NCBI GenBank assembly: GCA_019856515.1 | Contig: CP082230.1 | Coordinates: forward strand, 3,720,001-3,784,000 | Length of the DNA: 64,000 nt | Origin: Prolixibacteraceae bacterium | GTDB taxonomy: Bacteria; Bacteroidota; Bacteroidia; Bacteroidales; Prolixibacteraceae | Direction: 5' to 3' | Part shown: piece after piece, positions 8,347-17,383 of the stretch | How the letters are laid out: each line of letters starts with the position of its first letter | Numbering within the stretch: the first letter of the stretch is position 1 | Notes under the pieces: generated by a model | The model's database searches: none | The model's input: only the letters and a program-made list of their open reading frames with translations | What the model was told of the DNA's origin: nothing | Made by a program: the position numbers and the translations under genes

Positions 8347-9562
8347 AAAAAACTTTGGTTACTCTTTGCATCCAAAATCTTTAATTAAGCTTTGCTTTTC
8401 GAACACAATTTACAACAATTGTTGGTAAATCCCTTATAACAAAGCGTGAATTCAAAGTGTCAAGTATATGGATTTTATTTATAACGTTTACAAGCGATAC
8501 GATATGAAGTGTACACAACTACTTGATCTATCGTATCTCGATATTCTAATCACAGTAACTCCAAGAACTGCAAAAAACAAATAAACAATCAAAAAATGTG
8601 CCAAGACATTGGGACAAACTCCATAGTTCAATCTATACACAAACAACCTGTCTATCAAATCACGATGCAACGGATCAACCTATATTTTCTGTAATGTTCT
8701 CATTTGCGCTGAAAGTCCGATTTCATTGTCTTTCATTAATATTGGTATATAGAGGTTTGAGCCAATGCCTTGGAGTGCCCTGCGGGATCGAGTGGATCTA
8801 ACCTAATGCTCACATCTTGCACTGAAAGTGCTACAATTAATAGCCCAATGCGAAGCGCTGGGTATAGGTGAAAAAATAACAGTAGGGCTGGTGGTCTGAT
8901 CTATATCTACTGTTATTTGTACTATTTCAAATGCCTATGGCTGCAACCTTCCCTGAAAGGGAACCCGAACTTAGCCCAATGGTGAAAACCATATAGTGCG
9001 CTGTAGCGCATTATACAGGTTGGAGCCTTGGGTAATAAAAATACCCCAACATGAAGGGCTGAAGGCCTGCCCGATTAATGTTATTGCAATGATGGTAGTT
9101 ATTTGATGGAGTTGTGGTACGATGCCGAGCGGAGTTCAGCGTTCCCAGCGGTTGTGGTACTCCTACTCGTGCTGAGACATTGGCACAAACTTAGCAGTAT
9201 TAGATGTGAGTCGGTGGATATGGACAGGCCTTGCGCCTTGGTATAGGGTCGATCCTCTTGTCGGGGACTTGGTTGAGATTATGGTGATTTACTTTTATGA
9301 AAAGTTGATGATTATTAATTTCCTATGAATTAAAGCATGCAGTCCCTGCTGTGATTGTTGAACTAGGATAGATTAAAATTGATTATTACAATAATTATGA
9401 ATATTTTTAGTAAAAAACTGAATTATAGTAGTTCTATGAAGAGAGAATAGCCATCCGATATGGCGTATTTTAATTCTAACTAGTATCCATCGAATGTTTT
9501 TAGATACTAGTTGCGATAAATATTATCTACTTTATAGTTCCCGATTTAACCCATTACAACCT
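8347..9562. other. 1.2-kb repeat-rich spacer without a supported gene
   Basis: No ORF here has coding character or a recognisable product. From 8700 to about 9290 the base composition is richer in G and C than the neighbours, and the DNA is packed with small palindromes listed as the 8819-9072 repeat cluster. The segment around 9115-9165 (CGGAGTTCAGCGTTCCCAGC) is matched in reverse orientation near 28605-28630. Both look like remnants of a dispersed non-coding element. The last 250 bases are AT-rich and should contain the promoter for the propeller gene at 9563. Confidence 0.6.
8819..9072. repeat. Cluster of short hairpins with GAA loops
   Basis: Within about 250 bases lie GCACT-GAA-AGTGC (8819-8831), CCCAATGC-GAA-GCGCTGGG (8844-8862), TTCCCT-GAA-AGGGAA (8949-8963), ATGGT-GAAA-ACCAT (8979-8992), TAGTGCGCTGTAGCGCATTA (8994-9013) and GGGCT-GAA-GGCC (about 9056-9067). 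Similar hairpins with different stem bases occur near 28961-29005, 31665-31677 and 35431-35474. Confidence 0.75.
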
Positions 9563-10738
9563 ATGAATAAAAGAACCCTTATATGTACATTAATAGCCTT
9601 ATTAATGTTTGCTTCGTGTCATGAAAAACAAGTTGATTCTACTGAGATCATTGAGATTGATGTGATGAAAGCATCACGGGTGAAGATGAAAGATATTTTC
9701 TCAAAAATTGAGTTAATTCCTTTAGAGACCTCTGAGAACTCCTTAATTGAAGAATCCAGAAGTACGATTGGATTTAATAAGGTGAATGATCGATATTACA
9801 TTGGAGATAGAAAACAAAAGAATGTGATTGTTTTTGGAGCGAATGGAAAACACCTTTATTCGTCTAACCAACGTTTAGGAAGAGGCCCAGAAGAGTTCCC
9901 TGAATTATATCGTTACCTAGTGAGAGATGATAATGGAAATATTATTATTTATGCAGGTTTTATGTCTAAATTATTTGAATATGATATCGATGGAAATTTC
10001 ATCGACAAATATAATGTTCCAAAGTTGTATACAACGAATAAGATGATGGCTATATCGAAAGATACCATTGCATTTTATTGTAGCACTCCAAGAAAAAATG
10101 ACAATTCTATAGTTCAAAATGCACTCGTTTTCTATTCCCTTAGAGGTGAGAAAATAATAAAAAAAATAGATAGTATTTATCAAGATGGAATGGCTGCTCA
10201 AACAAATCGAAATTGTTTTCAGCGATTCAATGATAGCATTAGTTTTAATCATAATTTTCCTTCCAATGAGATCTATCGTATCGATCCAAATAGTTTAGAA
10301 GTAACATGTAAATACCGGTTAGATTTTGGAGAGTATAATTGGAACTCAGATAAGGGAAAAAAGATCGGAGTCAACATTATATCTAAATACATTCGAGAGA
10401 ATTGTAAAAATATGGTTATGGTAGGTACAAAGTTAGAGAACAGTGAGTATCTTATTGTAATGTATTCTTTTAAAGGACAAAGTAATGTGTTGTTTTATAA
10501 CAAAAAGAGCAAGAGAATTGCAATTAAGGAGAATCCCGTAAGAACAAAAGAATTATTATTGCGATTGGATTACATAGACGAGGAATATATATATGGGTTG
10601 TGCACTCCCAAAGGTGTACGAAATCTGATATCACCAGATTTGTTGGACGATTCGTTGTTAGCTGTATTAGATAGTATTAAGATGTCGGACAACCCTATTG
10701 TCGTAAAGTATAAATTTAAGAAGACATTCCTAAAATAG
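9563..10738 (+). CDS. 6-bladed beta-propeller lipoprotein (paralog 1)
   Basis: This is a predicted lipoprotein with a TolB-like 6-bladed beta-propeller fold. The signal MNKRTLICTLIALLMFASC ends at lipobox cysteine 19, which sets the start at 9563 rather than the upstream in-frame ATG at 9494. Family marks are FSKIELIPLETSENSLI near the N-terminus, DRYYIGDRKQKNVIVFGANGKHLYSS, then the conserved turn RLGRGPEEFPEL, and a C-terminal strand NPIVVKYKFK. Proteins of this kind are common and poorly understood in Bacteroidota, often next to TlpA-like and DUF1573 proteins. No enzymatic motif is visible. It is the first of nine paralogs in this window and lies 28 bases before the second, so the two probably share an mRNA. 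Confidence 0.88.
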   Translation: MNKRTLICTLIALLMFASCHEKQVDSTEIIEIDVMKASRVKMKDIFSKIELIPLETSENSLIEESRSTIGFNKVNDRYYIGDRKQKNVIVFGANGKHLYSSNQRLGRGPEEFPELYRYLVRDDNGNIIIYAGFMSKLFEYDIDGNFIDKYNVPKLYTTNKMMAISKDTIAFYCSTPRKNDNSIVQNALVFYSLRGEKIIKKIDSIYQDGMAAQTNRNCFQRFNDSISFNHNFPSNEIYRIDPNSLEVTCKYRLDFGEYNWNSDKGKKIGVNIISKYIRENCKNMVMVGTKLENSEYLIVMYSFKGQSNVLFYNKKSKRIAIKENPVRTKELLLRLDYIDEEYIYGLCTPKGVRNLISPDLLDDSLLAVLDSIKMSDNPIVVKYKFKKTFLK

Positions 10739-10766
10739 TCAACAAAACTAATTTATAAATTGCGAT

Positions 10767-11921
10767 ATGAAGAAATTGATAAAAAAAATACTGTTCGGAA
10801 CTATAATCTCTTTTTGTATATTTTCTTGTCATCAAGAGGGTATTGATAAGAATTCGTATAAGATAAAAGTCGAAGGAAAAACGTCAAAGGAACTATCAGA
10901 CTTTTTTTCAGAGATTGAAATTATTCCGTTAGAGACAAGTGAGAAATGTGTTTTGAATAGATGTACACATCTATCCATTATTAATGGGAAGTACTATGTT
11001 CAAGATGAGCGACAACATATTGTCGCAGTGTTTAGTCTAGACGGAGAATTTATTTATTCAACAAAGGAGCTTAAGGGACGAGGCCCTAATAAGTATTTAA
11101 ATTGCCAGAGGTATACTGTAAATAGGCAAAATGGAAATATTCAAGTTCTTGATTTAATAAGACATAAAATCATAGAATATGATTTGCAAGGAAATTTGGT
11201 TATACAGTATGAGATTCCAGAGACTTTTCTCCCAGCAGAAGAATTTGTATACCTCTCTTATGGTATATATGCTTTCTACTTCCAATCAAAAAAGCCTTTC
11301 AAGTATAACCGATATGTGATTTTTTATTCTGTGAAAGAAGGTAAAATAATAAAGAAAATTAGCGCTCCTCAAACTTATTATTTAGCTGTTAAAACAAATC
11401 ACGACTGTTTTCAACGATTTAATAATACCATTGGCTTTAGCTATTCTTACCCTTCTTGTAACGATATATATTATTTAAACACCAAGTCTCTTGACCTAGA
11501 GTGTAGTTACAGTTTAGATTTTGGTAAATACAACTTTAATGAAGAAAGTCTAAAGAATGTGGACAAGGAGTTGCATACGAAGTTTATTCGAGATAATAGT
11601 GATCATACCGCTTTTGTGTATGATAGAATGGAGAGCGAGGATTATATCATTATAGAGTACTCATTGAAAAATAAATTTTATGTGTTGTTTTTTAACAAAA
11701 AGAACCACCGTGTTCGAATTAAAGAGAATGGTACAAAGCATTCTAAAGAGGTACTAACATTTTTATCCCATATCGATAGAGATTATATATACAGTATGTG
11801 TAGCCCAAATTTCGTGGATCAACTTATTACAAACGATTTGTTAAGCAGTGAATCAAGGAAACGATTGAGGGAGATGAAATTAACAGATAATTCCGTGATC
11901 ATACGATATAAACTAAAGTAA
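10767..11921 (+). CDS. 6-bladed beta-propeller lipoprotein (paralog 2)
   Basis: The 384-residue protein begins with the lipoprotein signal MKKLIKKILFGTIISFCIFSC and shares its whole plan with paralog 1: FFSEIEIIPLETSEKCVLN, YYVQDERQHIVAVFSLDGEFIYST, the turn LKGRGPNKYLNC, and a closing strand NSVIIRYKLK. Both carry the middle segment NHDCFQRFNN / NRNCFQRFND, which the other paralogs lack, so paralogs 1 and 2 form a close pair from tandem duplication. The gene starts 28 bases after paralog 1 and has no separate promoter signal. Its function is unknown; a periplasmic or surface binding role is inferred from fold and lipidation only. Confidence 0.87.
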   Translation: MKKLIKKILFGTIISFCIFSCHQEGIDKNSYKIKVEGKTSKELSDFFSEIEIIPLETSEKCVLNRCTHLSIINGKYYVQDERQHIVAVFSLDGEFIYSTKELKGRGPNKYLNCQRYTVNRQNGNIQVLDLIRHKIIEYDLQGNLVIQYEIPETFLPAEEFVYLSYGIYAFYFQSKKPFKYNRYVIFYSVKEGKIIKKISAPQTYYLAVKTNHDCFQRFNNTIGFSYSYPSCNDIYYLNTKSLDLECSYSLDFGKYNFNEESLKNVDKELHTKFIRDNSDHTAFVYDRMESEDYIIIEYSLKNKFYVLFFNKKNHRVRIKENGTKHSKEVLTFLSHIDRDYIYSMCSPNFVDQLITNDLLSSESRKRLREMKLTDNSVIIRYKLK

Positions 11922-12337
11922 CTCTAGACTATTGGATTGGTTTACAGTATATCTATTCTTGGATGATTAAAAAAAATAGAATCTCTAGGATAAATTAAAA
12001 CATCGAGTAAACACCTAATGGATCTAAAACGGATAGATCTAGATATATTTGGTTATAGCGAATCAAAATAACCTTATGCTAGGAAAGCATATTTAAATAT
12101 TACTTTTAAATAATCAAGTCTTATGTACATGATAATAACTGAGTTCTCTTGCATCCGTGTTGTGGTTGATTTTTAAATTATGGTTGATTTGATTACCCAC
12201 AAAATATCGGTAAGAGCCAATAATTAATACAAGTGTGTTCGTAACATAAACCTTGTTGAATTCCTTGTGTAGAATAAGGAATTCGTTGTTTGGATTTCAT
12301 AATTGTGATTTTAAATCATTAATAAAAATATATAGAT
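11922..12337. other. 416-bp AT-rich spacer with a perfect hairpin
   Basis: No gene was found between propeller paralogs 2 and 3. The only marked structure is GAATTCCTT / AAGGAATTC at 12258-12284. The rest is AT-rich without clear promoter boxes. Confidence 0.55.
12258..12284. promoter_or_regulatory. Perfect 9-bp hairpin upstream of propeller paralog 3
   Basis: GAATTCCTT is followed after nine bases by its exact complement AAGGAATTC. It lies 54 bases before the start at 12338 and lacks a T-run, so it could be an operator or a leader hairpin rather than a terminator. Confidence 0.45.
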
Positions 12338-13525
12338 ATGTACAGTAAGAGTGTTTTAACTTATTTATTGCTAATCCTTTTTGTTGCTTGTAAGAGTACT
12401 CCTCAGAAAAAAACACGACTACCTGATGGAACAGAGGTTCTTGGTGTCGTAGATGCAGAAGTTGAAAAGGTAGACTTAAATCCATTCTTAAAAAAGAGTG
12501 AATATGATTTAAGCTCATATATTAAAGAGGCAAAGTTAATCCCTTTAGAGACAACAGAAGCTAGTTTACTTGGTCGCATTAGTGATGTGATCATGACAAG
12601 TACGCACATATATATTAGGGATAATTCTAAAGGACATGGAATATTTATTTTTGATAATAAGGGTAAATACATTACTCAAATAAAAAAGGGGCAAGGTCCA
12701 GGAGAACTTTTAAGAGTGTCGGATATGGCTTTTGATAATTCAAATCAAGAGCTATTGGTATCACAAAGAAATTTGATGAGTTATTATAGTCCTAATGGTA
12801 AATTTGTTAGAAATAGTAAGATCCCTTTTTATTTTGCTGAATTTGATATTACAAAAGATGGTTATATTTTTTATAAGCACGATAGCCAGAGTGACCCATC
12901 ACTAGGTGAAAGTGATTCTTATAATATTATCATTACTAATAAACAATGCAAGATAAAACAGGTAGGTATGCCATCAACTTACAAAAAATGTAGGTTCTAC
13001 ACAAAGAGCTATATGCAAGAAAATGGTTATCTAAGCCATAGATTTTCAGATACTATATTTCAATACCGTCATTTGGATAACATGTTATACAGTAAATATA
13101 TTCTAGACTTCTCGTCGAAGAAGGTTTCAGATAATTTACTTGCTAAACTATCCCCTCGTGATTTAATGAAGCAGGATGATTACTATTTTCTTGGTGATTT
13201 TCTTGAAACGAGTAAACATAGTTTCTTTTCTTTGTTAAGTCATAGAAAGAAACTCTATCTTTTCAGAGATAAGAAAACTAAGAAAGTAATTGGAGGAACG
13301 AAAGTGATGCGTAATAATTTGTTTCCAAGAGCAGGTGTTGCATATCGTCCAATGTTTGCTTCTGGTGATTATTTCATTACCATATACACTCTTCCACATC
13401 CAAAATTTCGTGAAAGTTTTGTTGATCACAGTACTATCTTTTCAGAAGAAGATAAACTCATTGCAAAGAGTATGAAAATGGAGGAGAATCCAGCTTTGAT
13501 CTTATATACACTAAAAGAGTTTTAA
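12338..13525 (+). CDS. 6-bladed beta-propeller lipoprotein (paralog 3)
   Basis: The 395-residue protein has a lipoprotein signal MYSKSVLTYLLLILFVAC. The mature part shows LSSYIKEAKLIPLETTEASLLGRISDVIM, HIYIRDNSKGHGIFIFDNKG, the family turn KKGQGPGELLRV and the end strand NPALILYTLKEF. It is clearly the same family as its neighbours but diverged, and is closest in layout to paralog 4 (long linker between lipid anchor and first blade, containing LNPFLKKSEYDL). It has its own 416-base upstream spacer with a hairpin, so it is probably an independent unit. No catalytic residues are recognisable. Confidence 0.87.
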   Translation: MYSKSVLTYLLLILFVACKSTPQKKTRLPDGTEVLGVVDAEVEKVDLNPFLKKSEYDLSSYIKEAKLIPLETTEASLLGRISDVIMTSTHIYIRDNSKGHGIFIFDNKGKYITQIKKGQGPGELLRVSDMAFDNSNQELLVSQRNLMSYYSPNGKFVRNSKIPFYFAEFDITKDGYIFYKHDSQSDPSLGESDSYNIIITNKQCKIKQVGMPSTYKKCRFYTKSYMQENGYLSHRFSDTIFQYRHLDNMLYSKYILDFSSKKVSDNLLAKLSPRDLMKQDDYYFLGDFLETSKHSFFSLLSHRKKLYLFRDKKTKKVIGGTKVMRNNLFPRAGVAYRPMFASGDYFITIYTLPHPKFRESFVDHSTIFSEEDKLIAKSMKMEENPALILYTLKEF

Positions 13526-13574
13526 TCAAGCGTATAAGTTTGTCGTTTATTCACGAGTATCATTTGGCAACTAA

Positions 13575-13670
13575 TAACCCGACGGAAGCATAATGTCATT
13601 CTTGCTCTTGTAGGGTCTAAAAATTAAACTGTTATAAGATAATTAATTGCGATATGTTGCCGTCAGGTTA
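13575..13670. repeat. 96-bp imperfect inverted repeat
   Basis: TAACCCGACGGAAGCATA at the left is answered by TATGTTGCCGTCAGGTTA at the right (15 of 18 positions pair). It fills the spacer between propeller paralogs 3 and 4. The interior is AT-rich. Confidence 0.55.
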
Positions 13671-13770
13671 ATAATCGACTTATCACGATAATTAAGAATA
13701 ACTTTTGTGGTAATTATAAGCTACGGAAGTTTAATGAAGAAGATTGTATTCAAACCATAAAACCTAACTA

Positions 13771-15024
13771 ATGAGAAAAATTGTCTTACTAATGAGTGTC
13801 CTACTTGTTGGATGTAGTAGTAAAGTAAATTTTGGTGGCTTTGCGCCACAAGATCTTAAGTTATCAGACGTTGAAGTACTCAAATTAAGTACAGATAGTC
13901 TGGTGACCATTCATGTGCCAGAAAAATCGAATGAGGAGACTATTGATGCTTCTTCTATAGTTGATTCTGTTTATGCTATACCCCTTGAAACGAATAAAGA
14001 ATGTCTTATTGGAGCTGTTTCCGATATTCGTATACATAATGATCTGATTTATGTTATCGACAAGAGGGTGTCCGATGCGATATTTGTTTTTGATATGAAA
14101 GGTAGGTTTCTAAATCGAATTGGGAAGAAAGGCCGAGGTCCAGGAGAATATACCAAGTTATCAGAAGTACAGGTGGATAAATGTAATAATGAGATATTGA
14201 TTTCAAGTCCTCCATTGCAAAAGCTCCTTCGTTATAATCCTAAGGGAGAGTTTCTAGGGTATATCGACATTAATGTTGCCTATCTTGAATTTAGTATATT
14301 AAATGATGGAAATATTGTTTTGTATGCATGGAACCAAAAAAACAAACATCTAGGCGAGTTAGAGAATCGGTTGTTTTATATTGTCAATAGAGAAGGAGCG
14401 ATTCTAAAAGCTGGTCCAATGTTTAAGCCTATCTATCCAAAAGTTCATATGAGGACGGAGAATGGCTGTATGTCTTCACTTAATCAAGTTTCATACAGTC
14501 CGATATTATCAGATACGATTAATAGTATAAGCTCAAATTCGGTTAAGGCCCAGTATGCTCTTGATTTTGGGAAAAATAGTATTCACGGTAAAGTGCCTAT
14601 TTCTTGTTCAACTTACCAATTTGGACAAAAAGTTCGTAAAAACCATTTGTCTTACTTTTTGGGCTCTCATTTAGAAACAAATTCTTATCTATGTTTTACA
14701 TGTGAGAGTGATGGTAAGTTAATTCATATGCTGTATCATAAGAAAAGCGCATCATTGATTAATTGTAATCGTATACAAGGCGATGAAAGACACATGTTTT
14801 TTTTCCCATTCAATTATTACTCTCACGATAGATTTATTTCGGCTATATCACCTAAAGCTATTTTGGAAATTGGTCAGCAATTCAAGAAGGCTGATGAAGC
14901 TATATTTCAGTGTTTTATGAAGATATTTCACAGATATGGTGTTAGGGAGTTGAGCGCAGATAACAATCCCATTATAGTTTTTACAAAACTGAAAGATGAT
15001 TTCTTCGATACAAACCATAAATGA
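13771..15024 (+). CDS. 6-bladed beta-propeller lipoprotein (paralog 4)
   Basis: At 417 residues this is the longest of the nine. The signal MRKIVLLMSVLLVGC ends at cysteine 15. A linker of about 40 residues (LKLSDVEVLKLSTDSLVTIHVP) precedes the first blade, IVDSVYAIPLETNKECLIGAVSDIRI. The turn KKGRGPGEYTKLSEVQVD is a full match to the family motif. A C-terminal insertion around residues 345-395 (AILEIGQQFKKADEAIFQCFMKIF region) is helical and unlike the other copies. The closing strand is NPIIVFTKLK. Function unknown; it is probably exposed on a membrane surface. Confidence 0.87.
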   Translation: MRKIVLLMSVLLVGCSSKVNFGGFAPQDLKLSDVEVLKLSTDSLVTIHVPEKSNEETIDASSIVDSVYAIPLETNKECLIGAVSDIRIHNDLIYVIDKRVSDAIFVFDMKGRFLNRIGKKGRGPGEYTKLSEVQVDKCNNEILISSPPLQKLLRYNPKGEFLGYIDINVAYLEFSILNDGNIVLYAWNQKNKHLGELENRLFYIVNREGAILKAGPMFKPIYPKVHMRTENGCMSSLNQVSYSPILSDTINSISSNSVKAQYALDFGKNSIHGKVPISCSTYQFGQKVRKNHLSYFLGSHLETNSYLCFTCESDGKLIHMLYHKKSASLINCNRIQGDERHMFFFPFNYYSHDRFISAISPKAILEIGQQFKKADEAIFQCFMKIFHRYGVRELSADNNPIIVFTKLKDDFFDTNHK

Positions 15025-15094
15025 CACTTTGGGCTCTTAAAATAAAGGAGGTGATTCTGATTAATACTAACTAAAATCAATTAATAATCTATAT

Positions 15095-16240
15095 ATGCAT
15101 ATGAACTTACGCAACAACTTTTGTCTGCTATGTAAATCTAGTTTTATCATAGTGATGTTATTCTGTTCCTGTCATAAAAAGGAGCAAAAGATGAGTTTTA
15201 TCGCAACGAATGGGAAGATCGATTTAACTCAGAAAATTATCAATGTTAGTGATATGGAGGTTAACATATCAAAAGTGATTCCTCTAGAGACTACAAATAG
15301 ATCTATTGTAGGAGAGATCAATAACCTATTTATAAATAGATCTGGAATATGGATTGCAGATCAACTTCAAGCCAATGCAGTATATAAATTTGGGTTGGAT
15401 GGAAGCTTCATTAAAAAGATGAAGCGTATAGGTAAAGCAGAAGGTGAATATATTAGTTTAGGTAGTTTCTTCCAGCTGTCCAAAAATAGAGGTTGTGCTA
15501 TCTGTGATAGAGGACAAAAGAAGATTTTATTCTTTGACAACAACCTTGACTTTATTAAAGAGAGTGCCTTAAATCAACGTTTCTTTAGTATCGCAAGTGT
15601 AGGAGATCAATTTTTAATCCAAACTACTCCTGATCAAGAGAATTATATTGAATTATTAGATGCAAATTTTAATAAGCAACAAGGTCTTATTCATCGTCCA
15701 AAATGTGTTTATCAATATTACAGTGGAACTTTAGATCGATTAAAGGTCGATTATTCTACAAATTCAGTTACGTACAATCCACCACTCACAAATGCCATAT
15801 ATCAATGGAAAGATGGAGAAGTAAAATTAAAGTATGCCATTAATAACATCGAACTGTTTCCAAATATCAACTTCTTCAAAGAGAACCAGGGGATGCATCC
15901 TGTAAAGATGTTTCAAAAGATATCGAAACAAAAGTATCTGACGGTTATAGATTTTATCGAAACGGATGATAAGTTATTGCTTAAATACCTTATGGAAGGA
16001 GAAAAGATGGTTACGATATACGATAAACAGTCTGAAAAATCAGAGACTGTTCGAATTGGGAATAATCTAATTGGTAATTTATTGTATAATTCAAGGTGTG
16101 TTATCAATAAGAATTTAATAGTGAGTTATATATATCCATGTGATTTACATAAATATAAAGATTCGATTGAAAAAGAGAGCAAGAAATTCAGTACTGTTTC
16201 TGTAGACGACAATGCTTGTATCGTTTTATTAAAACTCTAG
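15095..16240 (+). CDS. 6-bladed beta-propeller lipoprotein, most diverged (paralog 5)
   Basis: This 381-residue protein keeps the family plan, with a signal ending FIIVMLFCSC, first blade VNISKVIPLETTNRSIVGEINNLFI and closing strand NACIVLLKL, but the GRGPGE turn is changed to RIGKAEGEYISLGSF. It is the most diverged member of the array. Two ATGs six bases apart (15095 and 15101) are both usable. The upstream spacer holds AAAGGAGGTG at 15042-15051, a strong anti-Shine-Dalgarno match but about 45 bases from the start, so its role is unclear. A hairpin spacer of 1.1 kb follows, which may end a paralog 4-5 transcript. Confidence 0.83.
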   Translation: MHMNLRNNFCLLCKSSFIIVMLFCSCHKKEQKMSFIATNGKIDLTQKIINVSDMEVNISKVIPLETTNRSIVGEINNLFINRSGIWIADQLQANAVYKFGLDGSFIKKMKRIGKAEGEYISLGSFFQLSKNRGCAICDRGQKKILFFDNNLDFIKESALNQRFFSIASVGDQFLIQTTPDQENYIELLDANFNKQQGLIHRPKCVYQYYSGTLDRLKVDYSTNSVTYNPPLTNAIYQWKDGEVKLKYAINNIELFPNINFFKENQGMHPVKMFQKISKQKYLTVIDFIETDDKLLLKYLMEGEKMVTIYDKQSEKSETVRIGNNLIGNLLYNSRCVINKNLIVSYIYPCDLHKYKDSIEKESKKFSTVSVDDNACIVLLKL

Positions 16241-17383
16241 TTCCTCTTTATCCGACTCTAACTACATACCTCTTACGGTGAGCCATAAAATAAATAACAA
16301 CAGGAACTGTTCATAAAAAGAAGAGAAATCTACTATGTTATATTTTCAAAATCATCGTATCGCTTCATTAATCTGATTTAAAGATATGGAAACAACCTAT
16401 ACCCTGAAGGGGATATCACTTTTTAGCCTAGGCTTAAGACTAAAGAATAGATCAAGTTTGTGAACAGGCCTTGTATTTTTGACCAATTACAAGGCCCGTC
16501 TCTCTTTTACTAGTAAAAAAGTAAAACGAAAGAGTCGTTTTTAAAGCATAATGGATTGGTACCTCATACATTTGGGTATTCACCTTATATCCTCAAAAAG
16601 AAAGGGAGTGCTTCAGTAGATGGTGGTCATAACTATATACTTATACTTGAGTTATGTTTCTTTACATTATTTATATCAAAAGAGACTAATACAATTTATA
16701 TATGATGAGGGTATCCTTTTCAGTGTAGGCGTGAAACAAAATAGAAACAGTTTTAAATGAAGTCACTGATCTCTAAGGATCGTTCGTCTTTACAAATAAA
16801 GATTATGGTATGTCTGCTCAAAAAAACTCAATGATGTTAATTTTATTCTTTAGATCCATCATCAAAATTGGATTCATACTTCGAGATTAAATATTCAGTG
16901 TTTGATATTGTATATGTTTTCTGATTATGTTGGTTTTGAGGTATTTCTTTAAGAAGATTGTGAAGATCTGTATTGTGTTGATAATTAACAGGAAAGGGGT
17001 GTGGGGTTATGTCTATGTTAATATTAGTGTGATTTGAGTTATATATAAAAACTTGATTTACATACATTCACTATTATGTATAATTTAAGATTTCTATAAC
17101 CTTTATTCTCATAATAATATGAAATTAGACAATCCCTTGTTCAGGCTTTCTACACAGTGTTCATTAATTACATTTTATATAGTTATAATTTGTATGGTGT
17201 GACAATAAATCTGTAAAAAGATATCATTCATTCATTTACTATGAGGATCTATAAAAGATTATGATTCTTGTGATATAGAACCATAATTTCTTTTGGCAAT
17301 TGTGAGAGATGAATAAATAGAAACCGATGTCTCCAGTAGGTTATTGAGATTTAATAATTATCTATCATTTAATACTAAGTAAT
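16241..17383. other. 1.14-kb spacer without a supported gene
   Basis: No frame shows coding character; a 74-codon minus-strand frame at 16843-17067 has low-complexity Asn/His-rich content and no family likeness. Two segments about 295 bases apart (near 16412 and 16707) look weakly alike, which may be an old duplication. A hairpin at 16467-16496 is the clearest structure. The size is close to that of one propeller gene, but no remnant of the family motif was seen. Confidence 0.5.
16467..16496. terminator. Hairpin, possible terminator after paralog 5
   Basis: GGCCTTGTA is followed after 12 bases by TACAAGGCC, a perfect 9-bp stem. The bases after it (CGTCTCTCTTTTA) are only partly T-rich, and it lies 227 bases after the stop of paralog 5, so a terminator role is plausible but not certain. 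Confidence 0.4.

Noticed and set aside
8488..8801. Two overlapping frames of 60-67 codons on opposite strands
   Set aside because: Both lie in the repeat-rich spacer, overlap each other and lack coding character.
8347..9562. Transposase or insertion sequence behind the hairpin clusters
   Set aside because: No DDE, HUH or serine/tyrosine recombinase coding remnant was seen here or elsewhere in the window.
15042..15051. Strong Shine-Dalgarno AAAGGAGGTG as start signal for propeller 5
   Set aside because: It lies about 45 bases before the usable ATGs, and no suitable start codon with an open frame follows closely.
16843..17067. 74-codon minus-strand frame
   Set aside because: Asn- and His-rich low-complexity content in AT-rich DNA, with no ribosome binding site and no family marks.
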